A stretch of DNA of 64,000 nt from Pseudooceanicola batsensis HTCC2597 (GCF_000152725.1 NZ_AAMO01000015.1:22895-86894); one strand, 5' to 3'. Shown: positions 16,931 to 25,832, numbered from the stretch's first letter. The notes: generated by a model from the sequence alone, not told the origin. Translations and numbers: made by a program.

Positions 16931-17944
16931 TCAGGGTTTGCGGAAGGCCTTGGCGGCGGAGAGGAGCGCGCCGGGGCTTTGCCGGATCACCTCACCGGTC
17001 TTCACCACGCCCGCATTGGCCATCTGGTTCAGCTCATGCGGGGACTTGCCGGTGACGAGGCGCGAGGTTGCGCCCGTGCCATACTCCCGCGTGTTCACGA
17101 AACCCTGACGCGCGAGGCCGGTCAGACCCACGGCATTCGAGGCAATGCCCACCACGCCGGTGAGATTGGACGCGATATAGGGAACGGAAGCCATGATCCC
17201 GGCGCTGAGAATGAGGATCACGAGGAAGGGCAGGATGAGGCTGACGGTCTCGACATCGCCGGGATCGGCGGAGGCGTCGCCGATGGCCTCGGCGATGGCG
17301 ACGATGATGCCCGCAGCCCCGGCTGCGGCGACCGGCATGAGGGCATAGCCGATGGTGGCGCGGGTCCAGGCCTCGAAGAGGGACTGGGTTGGTTTGAAAA
17401 GCGAGGTCACGATCATGAAGGGGGCGATCACGATCATCAGCGCGAAGACGATGCGGGCGAAGGCGATGATGCCGGCAGTGACGGCGGCAAAAACGGCGGA
17501 AAGGACAAAGAAAATGGCACCCAGGACCGCCCCGAAAACCCAGCCCGCGCGGTCTCCGATCGTGTCGCCATAGGCGGTGATGCGGGCGACCATGTTGTCT
17601 AGGCTCTCATAGACCCCGGCCTCGTCGCCCGAGCCGGTGAGCGCCAGGATCGAGGCGCCAACTGAGTCGGGGACCTGCGTGACGATGTTATAGATGACGC
17701 TGAAATTGTCCCAGCTCTGTGCGAATATGCCCACGAGCGCGACTTTCATCCCGAAGGCAAAGCCGGTGCCGAAGGGCAGGGGGCGGAGTTGCATCACCAC
17801 GTTGATCCCGAGGAGCACGACGAGGAGCGCGGCCCCGGCGGAGATCACGTCGCCGACCGCGCCCGCCGAGGAGACGAACCCGTCCTGCGCCACGGTATCC
17901 ACCGCCGCATCGATCTGGCTCAGGATGTCCCGAATGACGCCCAT
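16931..17944 (-). CDS. virB6: VirB6/TrbL polytopic membrane protein
   Basis: A 337-residue protein with at least five hydrophobic segments (for example AALLVVLLGINVVMQL, VFGAVLGAIFFVLSAVFAAVTAG and PFLVILILSAGIMAS) and a soluble C-terminus. This is the pattern of VirB6, the inner-membrane channel component. It follows the 145-residue gene with no gap. Confidence 0.9.
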   Translation of the reverse strand: MGVIRDILSQIDAAVDTVAQDGFVSSAGAVGDVISAGAALLVVLLGINVVMQLRPLPFGTGFAFGMKVALVGIFAQSWDNFSVIYNIVTQVPDSVGASILALTGSGDEAGVYESLDNMVARITAYGDTIGDRAGWVFGAVLGAIFFVLSAVFAAVTAGIIAFARIVFALMIVIAPFMIVTSLFKPTQSLFEAWTRATIGYALMPVAAAGAAGIIVAIAEAIGDASADPGDVETVSLILPFLVILILSAGIMASVPYIASNLTGVVGIASNAVGLTGLARQGFVNTREYGTGATSRLVTGKSPHELNQMANAGVVKTGEVIRQSPGALLSAAKAFRKP

Positions 17945-18382
17945 CTATTCCGCACAGGCCTCCACAACTTGCGCCTCGAGCGCGTCGGCCTGCGCGTAGA
18001 GATCGAGCACCTTGAAGGGCAGGCGCGGGTTGTCCGAGGTCTGGAACCGGGGCAGGGCGTCAAGCGCCTGATCCCAGGTGAACTGATCCAGCAGGCAGGT
18101 ACAGGTTTCCGAGGCAAGCGCCTCCTCGGCAATCAGGATGCGCAGGATCGCGCGGTAGCCATTGCGCAGATAGGCAGTCTCGGCCAGATCGGCAGAGGCC
18201 TTCGGGGCACGGCAGGCGTCGGCCTCGTCCCGCGCGATAGCCATCGCGTTGAAGGGCGTGTCGCCGGAAGGGTTCGTGCTCGGGGTCTGGGCCAGCGCGG
18301 CACAGGGCAGGGCACTCACTACAAGTGCTGCGAGACCAAGTGCCCGAACTGAAGCCAAGCTGTGGATCATGGACATTTTCAT
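17945..18382 (-). CDS. Secreted cysteine-containing protein of the virB operon, function unknown
   Basis: A 145-residue protein I cannot place. Seen: a signal peptide (LGLAALVVSALPCAALAQ), then a helical mature part with cysteines in DACRAP, ETCTCLLDQFTW and VVEACAE, suggesting disulphide bonds in the periplasm. It has no lipobox, so it is not a classical VirB7. It overlaps the virB5 stop by four bases (ATGA) and abuts virB6, so it is made with the channel. A pilus-tip or core stabiliser is one guess. Confidence 0.8.
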   Translation of the reverse strand: MKMSMIHSLASVRALGLAALVVSALPCAALAQTPSTNPSGDTPFNAMAIARDEADACRAPKASADLAETAYLRNGYRAILRILIAEEALASETCTCLLDQFTWDQALDALPRFQTSDNPRLPFKVLDLYAQADALEAQVVEACAE

Positions 18383-19146
18383 GGATCCACCGCCATCGAG
18401 CGGAACTTGCGTTCATCCGCGAGGGTTGCGGCATCGACGACGCCGAGCTGGCCCGCACTGACGCCCTGGGCGGCTTCGAGCCGCCAGATCTGGGTCAGGA
18501 TGATCCCGAGCTCGGCGGTGACGCGCGTGTTGAGATCGACGGCGGCCTTCAGCCCGTCCTGATCATCGATCAACCCGACCATGGTCTCGAGCCGCTCGAG
18601 GCTTTGCCCGGCCTCTTCGTGGCTTTCCTGCGCGGCAACCGAGAGCATGGCACTGGCCCCGGCAGAGGCGGCGATGCGATTGTCGGCGGGCTGGTCGGAG
18701 CCCGAGAGTGTTCCCAGTCGTTCCGACGTAAAGCCGCTGCCCGTCAGCACCCGCTCGACCGAGGCCGAGAGTTCCGCGCCCGGATTGAAGCCGCTCAGGA
18801 AATCGCCGCTCGCCAGAGATTGCGCGGTGTTGAGCGGGGCGACCAACTTGCCGCGCAGTGCGCGGAATTCTTCGACCGTGGCGAAGAGCTCACCCAACCC
18901 GCTGCCCTCGATCAGCGAGGTCAGTTGCGCCTCGAGGTTTGTGAGCTGCGACAGTTGGGTTTCCAGTTCCAGCCGCATGGTGGCGAGCTGCTGCATCTGG
19001 ACGTTCAGATCTTCGGCCATGTGCTCGAGTTGCGCGACCAGTTGTCCAAGCTGCGAACCATCGAAGGTTGGCACACCTTGGGCCGCTGCGGGCGAGGAAA
19101 ACCCAAGCGTGGTGACCGCAGCCACGGTCAGGAGAAGCTGTCTCAT
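18379..19146 (-). CDS. virB5: VirB5/TrbJ-like pilus-associated protein
   Basis: A 255-residue secreted protein. Seen: a signal peptide ending in SSPAAAQG, then long amphipathic helices (LGQLVAQLEHMAEDLNVQMQ, QLSQLTNLEAQLTSL) and a C-terminal part with ERLETMVGLIDDQ and LNTRVTAELGIIL. This is the pattern of VirB5/TrbJ, minor pilins at the pilus tip. Both ends overlap neighbours by four bases. It is clearly related over both ends to the protein encoded directly upstream (see the next entry). Confidence 0.85.
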   Translation of the reverse strand: MRQLLLTVAAVTTLGFSSPAAAQGVPTFDGSQLGQLVAQLEHMAEDLNVQMQQLATMRLELETQLSQLTNLEAQLTSLIEGSGLGELFATVEEFRALRGKLVAPLNTAQSLASGDFLSGFNPGAELSASVERVLTGSGFTSERLGTLSGSDQPADNRIAASAGASAMLSVAAQESHEEAGQSLERLETMVGLIDDQDGLKAAVDLNTRVTAELGIILTQIWRLEAAQGVSAGQLGVVDAATLADERKFRSMAVDP

Positions 19147-20255
19147 TCGGGAACTCCCATTTGCATGAAGTCGCGCTCGGCCAGCCGGTCAGCGACGAGG
19201 TGCTGCGCATAGGCCGCCTCGCGCTGCTGGTTTGCCGCCATCAGCCGGACGCGGAGGTTGAGGATGCGACCGATCTCGGCCTTGGCGTAGGTGTTGAGCT
19301 CCCAGGCCGCCTTGGCATTGGGTTGCGCGTCGATCTGCAGGATGATCGCGCGCAGGCGATTGATGACCTGCTCTGTGGTGGCGGAACTGTCGGCGGCGTA
19401 ATAGACGCCGGCCTCGGAGATGCTGGCATACTCGGCCAGCGCAAAGTCCGAGGGCGAGAGCGTGCCGAGCGCATCGGCGCCGCCGACCACGGCAAGGTAT
19501 TCGTTGTAAAACTTGGAGATGTTGCGCACATAGCCTTGGGTCTCGGCAAAGGGCGGCACGCCACCATATTCGATCACGCGTCCCGGACCCGCGTTATAGG
19601 CCGCGAGCGCATGGGGGATGTTGCCGAAGCGATTGAGCTGGGTGGTGATGTAGCGCGCGCCGCCGCGCAGGTTGTCTTTGACATTATAGCGGTCGACGCC
19701 AAGATCGGAGGCGGTGCCGGGCATGAGCTGGGTCAACCCATAAGCCCCGACCGGACTTTCGGCGGCGACGTTGAAGCGGCTTTCCTGCTTGATCAGGGCC
19801 TGGAAGAGACAGCGCCACTGGGTGGCCGAGAGACCTGCTCGGGCCACACCTGGCGCGCCTGCGAATTCGCCCGCCACCTCGACGATCATCATCTCGACCG
19901 TCTCGCGACCGTCGCCGAAGAGGCGGCTGTTCATCGGGCTCGGGTCGGTGTTCGGGTAGACCGCCGCTACTCCGAAATCCGCATTGCCCTCGAGCGCGCG
20001 GATATCGACGCCGGGACCGGTGATCGCTGTGGTCATCTCTTCGAGCACACGCAACTGGTCAGCCTGGACATCGGCCAGGGTCGTCTCGGTGCGATCCTTG
20101 TCCTGCTGGACGCCCAGATCCTCGGCCAGTGCGGCCACCCGGGCGATGGCGCGCCCGATCGCGGAATTGTCCTGCGTCGGCACGCCCTGGGCGATCGCGG
20201 GCAGGGTGCTGAGGCCGAGGCAGAAACCGGCGGATATGATCGCGACGCGGCTCAT
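19143..20255 (-). CDS. VirB5-like protein with an inserted lytic transglycosylase domain
   Basis: A 370-residue secreted protein. A signal peptide ends at AIAQG. Residues about 25-80 (QGVPTQDNSAIG, LAEDLGVQQ) match the start of the neighbouring VirB5, and residues about 290-345 (INRLRAIILQIDAQPN, WELNTYAKAEIGRIL) match its end. Between them is an SLT domain with the catalytic Glu in IKQESRFNVAAES and the motifs GLTQLMPGTA and [12 protein letters not shown]. It would cut peptidoglycan for the channel. The ATG at 20255 is set by the ATGA overlap with the lipoprotein gene; the frame is open further upstream but that part is not protein-like. A separate VirB1 is also present, so this operon has two transglycosylases. 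Confidence 0.85.
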   Translation of the reverse strand: MSRVAIISAGFCLGLSTLPAIAQGVPTQDNSAIGRAIARVAALAEDLGVQQDKDRTETTLADVQADQLRVLEEMTTAITGPGVDIRALEGNADFGVAAVYPNTDPSPMNSRLFGDGRETVEMMIVEVAGEFAGAPGVARAGLSATQWRCLFQALIKQESRFNVAAESPVGAYGLTQLMPGTASDLGVDRYNVKDNLRGGARYITTQLNRFGNIPHALAAYNAGPGRVIEYGGVPPFAETQGYVRNISKFYNEYLAVVGGADALGTLSPSDFALAEYASISEAGVYYAADSSATTEQVINRLRAIILQIDAQPNAKAAWELNTYAKAEIGRILNLRVRLMAANQQREAAYAQHLVADRLAERDFMQMGVPE

Positions 20256-20461
20256 TCCGGACGGGGCAGGGGCTCGAAGGTGCAGTCGGGCTTGGCCATT
20301 GCGTGAGCCGGCGCGCCCATGGTCGAGAAGGACAGGGCGGACCTTGTCACCTGCGGCTCGCCATTGCGTCCGAAGCAGGGCGAGGATTTCTCGGTGTATT
20401 TCTCGCAAGCCGAAAGAAGGCTTCCGGCGGCGCAAAGCGCGAGGAGAGGTTTCGAATTCAT
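20252..20461 (-). CDS. virB7: Small lipoprotein, VirB7-like
   Basis: A 69-residue protein with a signal peptide and lipobox LLSAC (Cys at about 19), so it should be anchored to a membrane as a lipoprotein. Its size and place in the operon suit VirB7, which stabilises VirB9 through a disulphide; Cys residues at SSPCFG and KPDCTF are available. There is no strong family motif. It overlaps virB4 and the next gene by four bases each. Confidence 0.7.
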   Translation of the reverse strand: MNSKPLLALCAAGSLLSACEKYTEKSSPCFGRNGEPQVTRSALSFSTMGAPAHAMAKPDCTFEPLPRPE

Positions 20462-22851
20462 ATAACATGTCTCCAGAAATCAGGATTGGCGCGCCAATCG
20501 GCGGGCACACGGGCCTCGCCGGTGGCGCCGCCGCCAAGGATGGGGAGGAGGGTGCCGAGGGCGGAGAGATCGGCATCGACAAAGACGCTGTCGCCCGCCG
20601 AGCGCACGAGCGCGATGCGCTGGCCGATTGTGGGCTGCACGAGGAGGGCAGCCTCCTTGGCGTTCACGCGCAGAAAGTCGTAATCGGAGATCGTGGCACG
20701 GTCGTTCGGGAAGAGGATCTGGGTCGGGACCGTCTCGACGATGGTCTTGCCGACGCGGCTATCGCGCAGCTGGCTCGGATACTGCGTCATCATGATCACG
20801 ACGCAGTTCATCTTGCGCAGCGTCACCAGCCAGTTTTCCAGCCGCGCGCCGAAGTAGGGATCGTCAAGCAGCTTCCAGGCCTCGTCGAGGACGATGATGG
20901 TGGGGCGGCGATCCTCGACCACACGTTCGATCTGGCGGAAGATGTAGGAGAGCACCGCCATCCGCTCGGTGGTCATGTCGAGAATCTCGGTCATGTCGAA
21001 GCCGATGATGTCGGAGGCCAGTTCGAGCCCGGCACCATGTTCCGGCTCGTCGAAGACCCAGCCATAGCGGCCGCCCGGGGCCCATTCGGCGACGCGGGAC
21101 TGTAGCTCGCCATCGTCGTCGAGCGATTGAAACAGCGTCTCGAAACTCGCGAAGCGCCGGAGCGAGCCCTCGGCATAGGCATTTTGCGCGACCGCGCTCT
21201 GGATATGGCGGGATTGTTCGCCCGTGAGGGTTCCGCCCCGGGAAAGAAGGGTCGCCAGCCAGTCCGAGAGCCAGGCGCGGCCCCGTTCGTCGATCTCGGT
21301 CATCAGCGGGTTCAGGCCCGTCGGCACGCCAGCGCGGATCTCGTTGTAGCGCCCGCCAAGCGCGCGGACCGCCATCTCGAGGCCGCGATCCTTGTCGAAG
21401 AAGAAAAGCCGCGCGCCGACCCGCTGCGCTTGGGCTGCGAGGAAGGCGGTGGTGAGCGTCTTGCCGGTGCCGGTGCGCCCCAGCACGAGCGTATGGCCGA
21501 CGGTCGGTTCCTTGCCCGGGTTGCCCGCCTCGTGAAAATTGAACCGATAGCCCGAGGTGCCGACGGTTGGCAGGACCGAGATGGTCTGGCCCCAGGGCGA
21601 TTGGTTGGGGCCGCGCCCCTCGACGCTGCCATGCAGGGCGGCGAAATCCGCGAAGTTGATCGAGGAGATCGGAGTTTTGCGAGCGCGATAGCCAAAGTTG
21701 CCGGGGGATTGTGCGAAGTAGGTGGCTTTCAGCGCCATGTTCTCGCGCACGATCACCGACATGATTTCCTGGCCCACGCGCTTGATCTGGGCTGCAGCGC
21801 GCTCAAGCGTATCGCGGTCGGGCGCATAGACGGCGATCGACAGGTGATGATCGCCAAAGGCGATCCGTCCCGCCTCCTGATCGTCGGCGGCCTGGCCCAG
21901 TTGTTCGCGCAGAGAGACGGCGGCATCGTCGGAGGCGTGCATCTGGCGGATGATGCGCTGGATGCGCTCGGCCATGATGTTGTTCGGGATCGGGCTGAAG
22001 GAGTTGGTCAGCACGATGTCGAGAGGCAGGTCGAGCGCGTCGAGCAGCGTGACGTCCGTGAGCGCCGGATAGGTTTTCATCGAAAAGAGTGCGCCGTATT
22101 TGACCTGGCCGGTCACGGCGTCGGTCAGGGTGACGACATCGCCGTCGAAGGTCGCGCGACAGTTGCTCAGGGTGTGCGAGAGGGGTAGGGCGCTTTGGCC
22201 GAAGGCGATGGGGGAGAAGCTGCCGGCGTTCAGCGTATTGAGGTAGCCCAGCCATTCACCGCCCGACTTCGTGAGCCTGACGGGGTTGGCCGAGGCAAGC
22301 GCTACCTCGAAGAAGCCCATGACCTCGTTCAACTCCTGCAGGCGTGTCGCGCGGTCCTTGACCCAGGCCTTGCGGGCCAGCGCACGCAGGAGGGGAATGC
22401 GGGCCGAGATATCGGGCCGCCGGATGACGCTGAGATAGAGTTGGCGCTTGGCCGGGCGCAGGTCTTTGACATGGGCCTGCCAGCGCGCATCGATCGCGGC
22501 GGCGAAGCTGTCCCCCTCGAGGGGGCGCATTCCGAGATCCTGCGGCACGGAGATGCGGTGAATGTAGAAGCCGAAGGCGTTGCCGGTCTGGGCGACGATG
22601 GCAGCGACTGCACGCTTGAGCGCGTCGAGCCGGGCATCTTCCGTGGTCATCGGGTTGAGCCCGTCGAGGCGGAGGGTCGCCATAAGGTCGCCCTCGCGCA
22701 GTACCATGACGTCGTCAGCCGCGAGCGCGAAATACGGCAGGTGCTCGGCGAGATAACTCTCCCGCGTGAACTCCCCCCCGCCTGCTTGATGCAGGGCGGC
22801 CCCAAAAGTGGAAAGTGTGCCCGCATCAAGCGCCAAAGCTGTCGCCTCCAT
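20458..22851 (-). CDS. virB4: VirB4 type IV secretion ATPase
   Basis: A 797-residue ATPase of the CagE/TrbE/VirB4 family that drives pilus biogenesis at the inner membrane. Seen: VirB4 N-terminal domain (YLAEHLPYFALAADDVMVLR), Walker A LGRTGTGKT near residue 443, Walker B PTIIVLDEAWKLLDD near 640, and MMTQYPSQLRDS after it. The ATG at 22851 gives the usual family length and overlaps virB3 by 26 bases; an open extension upstream lies inside virB3 and is not used. Confidence 0.93.
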   Translation of the reverse strand: MEATALALDAGTLSTFGAALHQAGGGEFTRESYLAEHLPYFALAADDVMVLREGDLMATLRLDGLNPMTTEDARLDALKRAVAAIVAQTGNAFGFYIHRISVPQDLGMRPLEGDSFAAAIDARWQAHVKDLRPAKRQLYLSVIRRPDISARIPLLRALARKAWVKDRATRLQELNEVMGFFEVALASANPVRLTKSGGEWLGYLNTLNAGSFSPIAFGQSALPLSHTLSNCRATFDGDVVTLTDAVTGQVKYGALFSMKTYPALTDVTLLDALDLPLDIVLTNSFSPIPNNIMAERIQRIIRQMHASDDAAVSLREQLGQAADDQEAGRIAFGDHHLSIAVYAPDRDTLERAAAQIKRVGQEIMSVIVRENMALKATYFAQSPGNFGYRARKTPISSINFADFAALHGSVEGRGPNQSPWGQTISVLPTVGTSGYRFNFHEAGNPGKEPTVGHTLVLGRTGTGKTLTTAFLAAQAQRVGARLFFFDKDRGLEMAVRALGGRYNEIRAGVPTGLNPLMTEIDERGRAWLSDWLATLLSRGGTLTGEQSRHIQSAVAQNAYAEGSLRRFASFETLFQSLDDDGELQSRVAEWAPGGRYGWVFDEPEHGAGLELASDIIGFDMTEILDMTTERMAVLSYIFRQIERVVEDRRPTIIVLDEAWKLLDDPYFGARLENWLVTLRKMNCVVIMMTQYPSQLRDSRVGKTIVETVPTQILFPNDRATISDYDFLRVNAKEAALLVQPTIGQRIALVRSAGDSVFVDADLSALGTLLPILGGGATGEARVPADWRANPDFWRHVI

Positions 22852-23104
22852 GCAGGGCCCTGTTCTTCGTCGGACGCACTGATCCATAGGAGACGCGCAG
22901 GACCTCGAAGAAATGCGGCTCGCGGTCGGCGACAAACCAGAGGATCGGATAGGCGACGAGACCAATCAGGAAGAAGACCATCGACTTCGTCCAGATGAAC
23001 GGCAGAACGACCCCGGTCGTCAGCACCACGAGGTATCCGACAGGGAGACCCAGATACTTGGGCGGACGGGCGAGGCCCAGAAAAAGGGGGGATCGTTCTG
23101 CCAC
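22826..23104 (-). CDS. virB3: VirB3 inner-membrane protein
   Basis: A 92-residue protein with the family start (PLFLGLARPPKYLGLPVGYL) and two membrane segments (YLVVLTTGVVLPFIW and MVFFLIGLVAYPILWFV). VirB3 works with VirB4 in pilus assembly. It lies between virB2 and virB4 as usual. Confidence 0.9.
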   Translation of the reverse strand: MAERSPLFLGLARPPKYLGLPVGYLVVLTTGVVLPFIWTKSMVFFLIGLVAYPILWFVADREPHFFEVLRVSYGSVRPTKNRALHGGDSFGA

Positions 23105-23119
23105 TGCTCTACTCGGATC

Positions 23120-23401
23120 TCAGGAGAAGCCGTCGACGATGGTACCGGCCGAGAAGATCAGCACGATCCCGATGATGACCGAGGCGAACCAGCCCCAGTT
23201 GAGCCGCCCCATCATGCACATGAATCCGGTGCCGATGACCGCGAGCGTGGCAACCGCGATCCCGATGGGACCGGTCAGCGCGGCCTCGACGGTTTCCAGC
23301 ATGGTCTGGATCGGTGACAAGTCCTGCGCGAGAGCGGGCGTTGCGAGAGCCGCCAAGGTTGTGGCGATGGGCAAGAGGCGGCTGAGGCAATGTCTGAGCA
23401 T
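23120..23401 (-). CDS. virB2: VirB2 major pilin
   Basis: A 93-residue prepilin. Seen: a signal peptide ending ATPALAQ, then two hydrophobic helices (GPIGIAVATLAVIGTGFMCMM and WFASVIIGIVLIFSAGTIV) with a short polar loop (GRLNWG), the standard VirB2 fold. The ATG at 23401 lies 16 bases after the virB1 stop; a longer open frame through virB1 is not real. Confidence 0.9.
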   Translation of the reverse strand: MLRHCLSRLLPIATTLAALATPALAQDLSPIQTMLETVEAALTGPIGIAVATLAVIGTGFMCMMGRLNWGWFASVIIGIVLIFSAGTIVDGFS

Positions 23402-23417
23402 GCGAAGTTCCCTTGTT

Positions 23418-24116
23418 TTACTGAAGTTCGATAAGGACGGGCGCGCGGGCCGGAACCTGGTTTGCGACACGGATGTCCGGCGCGGAAGCGGGAGGGCCTG
23501 CCAGCCGGGACCGGATCCGGTGGATGCGCGCGATGTAGTCGCGGGTCTCGGTGAAGGGGGGGATGCCGGAATACTCGACCACACGGTGTGGCCCGGCATT
23601 GTAGGCTGCCAGCGCCAGGTCGATGTCCTTGAACGTGGCGAGCTGGGCGAGCAGGTAGCGCGCCGCGCCATCGAGGTTCTGGGAGGGATCGCGCGGGTCG
23701 ACCCCGAGTGCGCGCGCCGTGTCGGGCATCAGCTGGCCCAAACCATAGGCGCCCTTGGGGCTGACGGCGGTCGGATTGTAGCTGCTTTCGGCCTCGACCA
23801 GGGCGCGGAAGAGGATCTGCCAGTCGTCCGCATCGAGGTCGACCTGCCGCAGGGCGCGGTTTCCCTTGTGGCGATCTGCCGTGGCGTCGATCAGGGAGAG
23901 GATGCCGTCGCGACCGGAAGGCGGCGTGGCGTCCAACGAGGCCAGAACGACTTCCGCCTCAGCACTATCACCCAGCCTCGCCCAGGCAGGTGGTTCGCCA
24001 TGAAAGATCCAGCCGGATGTCCGGGCCGTGCCGTCACGGCCGAAGGCGATGACGTCAGCCGCGCTCCTCGAGGGTGATGCTGTAATCAGGACCAAAGCGC
24101 AGATCGCGCCCGTCAC
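23418..24116 (-). CDS. virB1: VirB1 lytic transglycosylase
   Basis: A 232-residue periplasmic SLT enzyme that opens peptidoglycan for the transfer channel. Seen: the catalytic Glu in [15 protein letters not shown], then [31 protein letters not shown] and TRDYIARIH. The start is uncertain. GTG at 24116 gives a credible signal peptide ([16 protein letters not shown]) read in another frame through the end of the upstream gene. A later start would remove the signal. Confidence 0.85.
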   Translation of the reverse strand: MTGAICALVLITASPSRSAADVIAFGRDGTARTSGWIFHGEPPAWARLGDSAEAEVVLASLDATPPSGRDGILSLIDATADRHKGNRALRQVDLDADDWQILFRALVEAESSYNPTAVSPKGAYGLGQLMPDTARALGVDPRDPSQNLDGAARYLLAQLATFKDIDLALAAYNAGPHRVVEYSGIPPFTETRDYIARIHRIRSRLAGPPASAPDIRVANQVPARAPVLIELQ

Positions 24117-24369
24117 CGAACTCGAAATGATGTTTGAAGAGCCCCGGCCATATGTTGAAATACCGCGGCTCGGGACCGTGTGGGGTGATCCGGGTCGAGA
24201 CCAGAATGGCTTCCGGCTCACCCTCGCGCAGGTAGATGCACTGGTAGCGCGGCTTGCCATCGTCGGTGAACCCCACGAGTTCATACCGGCAGCGGAACGC
24301 GATGCCTTCTTCTTGAAGGTCTTTCACACCATCGATGGTGATCAGGATCTGGTTGCGCGCTATCGGCAT
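24055..24369 (-). CDS. Hypothetical protein, first gene of the virB operon
   Basis: A 104-residue soluble protein with a mixed beta pattern ([40 protein letters not shown]). No family recognised, no signal peptide. GGGGAGAG seven bases upstream supports the ATG. It leads the operon downstream of the divergent promoter, so a regulatory or cytoplasmic helper role is possible but not shown. Confidence 0.7.
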   Translation of the reverse strand: MPIARNQILITIDGVKDLQEEGIAFRCRYELVGFTDDGKPRYQCIYLREGEPEAILVSTRITPHGPEPRYFNIWPGLFKHHFEFGDGRDLRFGPDYSITLEERG

Positions 24370-24501
24370 GTTCGGACTCTCCCCATGAGAGCCCTTCTAC
24401 TTCACGACACTAAGGCCATAAAGTCATATAGAGTCAATACGACATATTGCAGATAAATACATATTGCGCGATAGTCCGCGCAACTTTTGCGGGAGAGTGA
24501 C
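24370..24501. promoter_or_regulatory. Divergent promoter region with ATATTGC sites
   Basis: An AT-rich 132-base gap between the leftward virB operon and the rightward secreted-protein gene. It holds ATATTGCAGAT at 24444-24454 and ATATTGCGCGAT at 24461-24472, 17 bases apart start to start. The second closely matches the site at 4751-4762 before the mobilisation operon. They are likely operators of a shared regulator. Confidence 0.5.
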
Positions 24502-25080
24502 ATGAGACGACAAGTGATGGCGGCGGCGATGGGGGTGATGGCAGTGTTCGGAGCCCCGGAGAAGGCGCAGGCCTATGACATCGACTGCGCCATCATGCTC
24601 TGCATGGCGGGTGGGTTCCCCCCGAGTGCCGTTTGTGCCCGCGCCTATCGCACCATGATCCGCCGCATCACGCCCTGGCCGAGTCTACCGCCCTTCGGGG
24701 TCTGCACCTTCGCCCATGTGCCGGTCGAGCTCGGTGGTCCGGGCGGCGAGGGTGAACTCGACACCAACCTGCCGGAATACGAATGGCTGAACCGGACCCA
24801 TGTGATCTGGTTCACCGGGCGCTCCTATGAGCCGCGTGACGAGCCGCGTCAATGGGACTGGTCGATCCGCTCCTGTGATCGCGAGAACCGGACCTGCCGC
24901 TACATCCAGCGGGTCTACGGATCCCACGCGCCCTGGCCCGCGACATTCATCTCGGAAAGCGGGCAGGAGATCGCTTACCCGACCAGCGGTGGCCTATGGC
25001 ACTTCTATTCCCGCAGCATCATGGTCGAATACGGTGACTACGAGGGCAACATGGGTCACTCAGAGTGGTTTTCCTACTGA
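24502..25080 (+). CDS. Secreted cysteine-rich protein, function unknown
   Basis: A 192-residue protein with a signal peptide (MAAAMGVMAVFGAPEKAQA) and a mature start YDIDCAIMLCMAGGFP with cysteines, then CARAYR, FGVCTFAH and RSCDRENRTC. I recall this type next to alphaproteobacterial virB operons but know no function. GGGAG six bases before ATG 24502 supports this start. It is transcribed away from virB from the shared promoter, which suggests co-regulation with conjugation. Confidence 0.75.
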   Translation: MRRQVMAAAMGVMAVFGAPEKAQAYDIDCAIMLCMAGGFPPSAVCARAYRTMIRRITPWPSLPPFGVCTFAHVPVELGGPGGEGELDTNLPEYEWLNRTHVIWFTGRSYEPRDEPRQWDWSIRSCDRENRTCRYIQRVYGSHAPWPATFISESGQEIAYPTSGGLWHFYSRSIMVEYGDYEGNMGHSEWFSY

Positions 25081-25274
25081 TCTGAGCTGTCACTGGGCGT
25101 CAGGGAAAACGGGCGCACGATGGCAAGACTGGCATCAAAGCGTTCCGGATCGACATGCCAACGACGGCTCACCGAGCCATCATTCCAACGGTAATCGGTG
25201 AACAGGTGAATCTTCTGCGTCCCGTCGTTCAGAAACCCTTCCTGGAAAGGCCAGCCTGTCTTTCTCTTCGCCAT
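25074..25274 (-). CDS. Small hypothetical protein
   Basis: A 66-residue protein rich in aromatic and charged residues (HLFTDYRWNDGSVSRRWHVD). Family unknown. Its 3' end overlaps the convergent secreted-protein gene by seven bases, and it lies 65 bases downstream of the XRE gene in the same direction. Confidence 0.55.
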   Translation of the reverse strand: MAKRKTGWPFQEGFLNDGTQKIHLFTDYRWNDGSVSRRWHVDPERFDASLAIVRPFSLTPSDSSDQ

Positions 25275-25339
25275 GTATCCGCGCCACTCGTACTGTTCTT
25301 GCCGTTCTGTCTTTCGTGTTGGGTGGCGGGATCAAAGCC

Positions 25340-25561
25340 TCAGGAAACGGACTTGCGCTTCGCGAAGAGTTCTTCGGGGTCGACATTGAGCGCCTTGGCG
25401 ATGCGTTCGAGAAGGTCGAGGGAGGCCGCGAACTTGGCGTTCTCGACCTTGCCCATATGGCCGCGGCTCACGTCGGCCCGATGAGCAAGCTCCCCCTGGC
25501 TGAGGCCGCGGGCGCGTCTCAAGTCTTGGATGTTCAATGCTACACGGTCCCGCAAGTTCAT
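25340..25561 (-). CDS. XRE-family transcriptional regulator
   Basis: A 73-residue single-domain helix-turn-helix protein: LNIQDLRRARGLSQGELAHRADVSRGHMGKVENAKFAASLDLLERIAKALNV is the complete cI/XRE fold (quoted here in parts: RRARGLSQGELA, DVSRGHMGKVE, LDLLERIAKAL). Such short regulators repress their own and neighbouring promoters. AT-rich repeats upstream (GCGAAATATCGC and CGCGATATATA near 25582-25606) and the ATATTGCGC sites at the two transfer promoters are candidate targets. It sits at the left border of the inserted island. Confidence 0.85.
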   Translation of the reverse strand: MNLRDRVALNIQDLRRARGLSQGELAHRADVSRGHMGKVENAKFAASLDLLERIAKALNVDPEELFAKRKSVS

Positions 25562-25742
25562 GCCCGCGAAACGGACACGCTGCGCGAAATATCGCCACGC
25601 GATATATATTACATTCGGAGGCGCGGAGAAGAAATCTTGGAACGGCGCGAGATCGCCGGAATGGGATGCCTGCCGATACGCAGGTCACGGGATGATCCGT
25701 CTCGATAACATTCTGGGCCGTTCAATCGTTCTTTCGGAAAAG

Positions 25743-25773
25743 GGCGGCACCGGCAATTCCGGTGCCGCCAGTC
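25743..25773 (-). terminator. Hairpin terminator on the minus strand
   Basis: A perfect 11-bp stem GGCGGCACCGG / CCGGTGCCGCC with a 5-base loop. Read on the minus strand it is followed by CTTTTCC. It would stop transcription coming leftward from the IS30 element. Confidence 0.6.
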
Positions 25774-25832
25774 GGTCGTCCACAGGGAGGTTCGAGAGGA
25801 CGAATTCTACAGGGAAATTTGTGATGACTCAA

